Source: Acidobacteriota bacterium (GTDB lineage Bacteria; Acidobacteriota; Terriglobia; Terriglobales; Acidobacteriaceae). From it: a stretch of DNA of 9,488 nucleotides. The DNA lies in NCBI GenBank assembly GCA_021841795.1, contig JAKCDN010000092.1, positions 1 to 9,488 of the forward strand. The letters are read 5' to 3'. The position numbers and the translations under genes are program-made. This document shows positions 6,338 to 9,488 of the stretch, in pieces. Under the pieces are notes generated by a model, which was not told where the DNA came from, ran no database searches, and saw only the letters and a list, made by a program, of their open reading frames with translations. Position 1 is the first letter of the stretch. Every line of letters begins with the position of its first letter.

Positions 6338-6351
6338 TGAAAATGTTTTCA
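6338..6351. promoter_or_regulatory. Candidate LacI-family operator between the transporter and mtnA
   Basis: TGAAAATGTTTTCA is an inverted repeat with perfect 6-base arms (TGAAAA/TTTTCA) and a 2-base centre, much like operators of LacI-family sugar regulators, which usually carry CG at the centre. It lies in an AT-rich patch (about 6331-6350) in otherwise GC-rich DNA, some 90 bases upstream of the transporter ATG. On the minus strand a weak -10-like TATTCT (6334-6329) lies just after it, so the site would sit inside the promoter spacer, fitting repression. No regulator gene is in the window. Confidence 0.5.
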
Positions 6352-6359
6352 TCGCAGCC

Positions 6360-6375
6360 GCGGATTTTCATCCGC
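6360..6375. repeat. Inverted repeat GCGGAT-TTTC-ATCCGC
   Basis: A perfect 6-base-arm dyad with a 4-base centre lies 8 bases from the LacI-like site and about 60 bases before the mtnA start. No T-run follows it in either direction. It could be a second binding site or part of an mtnA leader; I cannot tell which. Confidence 0.3.
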
Positions 6376-6434
6376 CCGCCACCCTCCTGTCCCGGCCGTC
6401 CCGGCGTTCCCACTTCCATTTACACTGGGAATGC

Positions 6435-7487
<1,053 letters not shown>

Positions 7488-7518
7488 GGCGTTTCTTCCT
7501 GACAAGGTTTCTTCTGCC

Positions 7519-7560
7519 GCCGCTCCCGGCCTCCGCTGCATCTCCGAGGTCGGGAGCGGC
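7519..7560. terminator. Hairpin between convergent mtnA and glgP
   Basis: Arms of 15 bases (7519-7533 and 7546-7560) pair with a single mismatch, a G-U pair on the plus-strand transcript, around a 12-base loop. The hairpin fills most of the 77-base gap between the two stop codons, as a shared bidirectional terminator would. Neither side has a T-run, so release may need Rho, or the hairpin may protect 3' ends. Confidence 0.6.
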
Positions 7561-7564
7561 GTAG

Positions 7565-9488
7565 CTATGCCGGCGTGCGCACCTCGCTCGAGGTGCCTCC
7601 CGCCGCAGGAACGTAGCACTTTGCCGTGTAGTCCATCACCATGCGGTCGGCGTTGAAGCGCCATCCCAGGGTCCGGATCGTCCGCTTCATGCGCTGGATC
7701 CAGCCGCGCGGCAGCCCGTCGCGATCGCGGCTGTAGTAGAGCGGAATCACTTCGCCCAGAAGCGCCTGGTACAGCGCCTCGCCATCCCGCCTGTCGTGCA
7801 CGTCCATGTCCGTGTGTGTCCGTCCCGATCCAATCGCAAAACCGTTCAGCCCGTCGTACGCCTCCGCCCACCACCCGTCCAGGATCGAAAGATTCAGGCC
7901 GCCGTTCAGCACCACCTTCATCCCGCTCGTCCCCGAGGCTTCCAGCGGACGCCGCGGATTGTTCAGCCACACATCCACTCCCTGCACCAGGTAGCGCCCC
8001 ACATTCAGGTCGTAGTCTTCGATAAACACAAACTTGTCCGCGAAATCGGCGTTGCGCATCATCTCCGCAATCTGCTGCAGCACCCGTTTGCCCGGCTCAT
8101 CGTGCGGATGCGCCTTGCCCGCAAAGACAAACTGCACCGGCCGCTGCGCGTCGTTCACCATCAGCGCCAGTTGCTCCATGTCCGCCAGCAGCAGGTTGGC
8201 CCGCTTGTACGTCGCGAACCGCCGCGCAAATCCGATCGTCAGCGCGTCCGGTGACAGCGCGCGGTCCAGCCGCTTCAAGTCGGTCTCTGTCTCCCCGCGC
8301 CGGTGCGCCTGCTCGCGCATCCGCCGGCGCACAAAGTGAAAGAGCTGCGCCTTCAGTCCCAGGTGCGTCTCCCACAGTTCGCCGTCATCCACGGTCTCGA
8401 TCGCCTCCCACGTGTGGGCTCGGCCGCTGGCGCGGTGCCAGCCCACGCCAAGATGACGATCGTAGAGCCGGCGCATCTGCGGAGCCAGCCACGACGGTAC
8501 GTGCACGCCGTTGGTCACGTGCCCAATCGGCGCCGCGTCTTCTGATCCGTCCGGGTACAGTCCCCTCCACATCGCGCGCGAAACCTCGCCGTGCAGCGAG
8601 CTCACCGCATTCACCCGTCGCGCCAGCTTCAGGCCCAGCACCGTCATGCAGAACGGCTCCCCGTACTCGGTCGGATGTTCGCGGCCGAACCCCATCAGGT
8701 TCTCGTGCGTAATCCCCAGTTGCTCCCGCAGCGGGCCCAGGTGCTCCTCGATCAGATCCGCGCTGAAGCGATCGTGACCCGCTGGAACCGGCGTGTGCGT
8801 CGTAAACACAACCTCCCGCGGAATCTGCCGCGCCGCCGCGTAAAAATCCAGCCCCTCTTCTTCCATCCGCAGCCGTATCGCTTCGAACACCGCAAATCCG
8901 CTGTGCCCCTCGTTCAGGTGCAGCACCCCGGGCGTAATTCCCATCGCCTTGAGCGCGCGCATTCCTCCCACCCCAAGCAGCAGCTCCTGCCGGATTCGCG
9001 TGCGTGCATCCCCGCCGTAGAGCCGCGATGTGGTCTCAAGATCCTCCGGTGCATTGCCCGCAACGTTCGAGTCCAGCAGCAGCAGGTCGCAACGCCCCAC
9101 CCGCACCCGCCACACCTTCGCCCGGATCGAGCTGCCGCGCGTCGCAATCTCTACCACCACCGGCTCGCCGTTGGCCCCGATCGCCGGCTGCATCGGCAGC
9201 TGGTTCACGTCATTCGCCAGATAATCCTCATGCTGCCAGCCTTTTTCGTCCAGCCGCTGCCGAAAGTAGCCCTGCCCGTAGAAAAGTCCGATCCCCACCA
9301 GGGGAATGTCCAGGTCCGAGGCGCTCTTGATATGGTCGCCCGCCAGAACCCCCAGACCCCCAGAGTAGACCGGCAGCGACTCGTGCAATCCAAACTCGGC
9401 CGAAAAGTACGCCACCGGCCGCGGCCGCAACACCCCCGCGTGATTCGCGCCCCACGTGTGGTCCTCGTGCAGATACTCTTGCATCCGC
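7565..9488 (-). CDS. glgP: Alpha-glucan (glycogen/maltodextrin) phosphorylase, 5' end outside window
   Basis: GT35 family enzyme that releases glucose-1-phosphate from alpha-1,4-glucan using pyridoxal phosphate. The frame is open to the window edge. Numbered from the Met at 9484, 639 residues are visible. AYFSAEFGLHESLPVYSGGL (25-44) with GVLAGDHIKSASDL (45-58) is the glycine-rich N-terminal site. FTTHTPVPAGHDRF (227-240), GHVTNGVHVPSW (321-332), IGFARRFATYKRANLL (417-432) and EASGTSGMKVVLNGG (515-529) follow; Lys523 is the expected pyridoxal-phosphate lysine. The layout is that of the shorter bacterial phosphorylases (distant from E. coli GlgP/MalP), which begin some 70-100 residues earlier, so the Met at 9484 is probably internal. 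The C-terminus is complete and ends in a short Ser/Thr-rich tail. Role: use of stored or imported glucan. The start and promoter cannot be seen. Confidence 0.93.
   Translation of the reverse strand, partial: RMQEYLHEDHTWGANHAGVLRPRPVAYFSAEFGLHESLPVYSGGLGVLAGDHIKSASDLDIPLVGIGLFYGQGYFRQRLDEKGWQHEDYLANDVNQLPMQPAIGANGEPVVVEIATRGSSIRAKVWRVRVGRCDLLLLDSNVAGNAPEDLETTSRLYGGDARTRIRQELLLGVGGMRALKAMGITPGVLHLNEGHSGFAVFEAIRLRMEEEGLDFYAAARQIPREVVFTTHTPVPAGHDRFSADLIEEHLGPLREQLGITHENLMGFGREHPTEYGEPFCMTVLGLKLARRVNAVSSLHGEVSRAMWRGLYPDGSEDAAPIGHVTNGVHVPSWLAPQMRRLYDRHLGVGWHRASGRAHTWEAIETVDDGELWETHLGLKAQLFHFVRRRMREQAHRRGETETDLKRLDRALSPDALTIGFARRFATYKRANLLLADMEQLALMVNDAQRPVQFVFAGKAHPHDEPGKRVLQQIAEMMRNADFADKFVFIEDYDLNVGRYLVQGVDVWLNNPRRPLEASGTSGMKVVLNGGLNLSILDGWWAEAYDGLNGFAIGSGRTHTDMDVHDRRDGEALYQALLGEVIPLYYSRDRDGLPRGWIQRMKRTIRTLGWRFNADRMVMDYTAKCYVPAAGGTSSEVRTPA

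Noticed and set aside
6264..6434. 57-residue extension of mtnA
   Set aside because: It would cover the operator-like dyads and the family N-terminus begins at 6435.
6247..6434. SAM or other methionine-related riboswitch before mtnA
   Set aside because: Only one small dyad is visible and I see none of the multi-helix layout of known SAM riboswitches.

Overview
The window looks like an ordinary GC-rich chromosomal segment, probably from an acidobacterium of the Terriglobia type. That placement is an inference from gene content, protein style and codon bias; it was not tested by a search. There are six protein genes: a cut-off Nudix hydrolase, an NfnA/NfnB (SudB/SudA) flavoprotein pair, a flagellin, an FHS-family sugar transporter, methylthioribose-1-phosphate isomerase and a cut-off alpha-glucan phosphorylase. 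I see no insertion sequence, integrase, CRISPR array, tRNA, rRNA or defence cassette.

Layout. Positions 1-122 (+) hold the last 39 residues of a Nudix hydrolase. Then comes a 252-base gap with a CRP/FNR-type palindrome and a -10-like hexamer, followed by nfnA (375-1304) and nfnB (1297-2757), which overlap by 8 bases. nfnB converges on a flagellin gene (3027-4664, minus) across a 269-base gap that holds a strong intrinsic terminator for the flagellin. The flagellin has its own sigma-28 (FliA) promoter at 4763-4789. Upstream of that is the perfect-palindrome terminator of the next minus-strand gene, an FHS transporter (5002-6246). The transporter and mtnA (6435-7487, plus) are divergent, and their 188-base gap holds a LacI-like operator candidate. 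mtnA converges on glgP (7565-9488, minus, 5' end outside the window) with a hairpin between the stops.

How the genes work together. They are separate metabolic and motility units, not one pathway. NfnAB would balance NADH, NADPH and ferredoxin. The FHS transporter imports a sugar and GlgP releases glucose-1-phosphate from storage glucan, so both feed sugar metabolism. MtnA belongs to methionine salvage. The flagellin sits alone, without other flagellar genes, but its promoter ties it to the late flagellar regulon.

I found no convincing new multi-gene system. The best leads are regulatory and residue-level: the near-consensus FliA promoter on an isolated flagellin, an FHS transporter that appears to lack both acidic residues used by E. 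coli FucP, a LacI-like operator between fucP and mtnA, and a possible class II CRP/FNR site in front of nfnAB.
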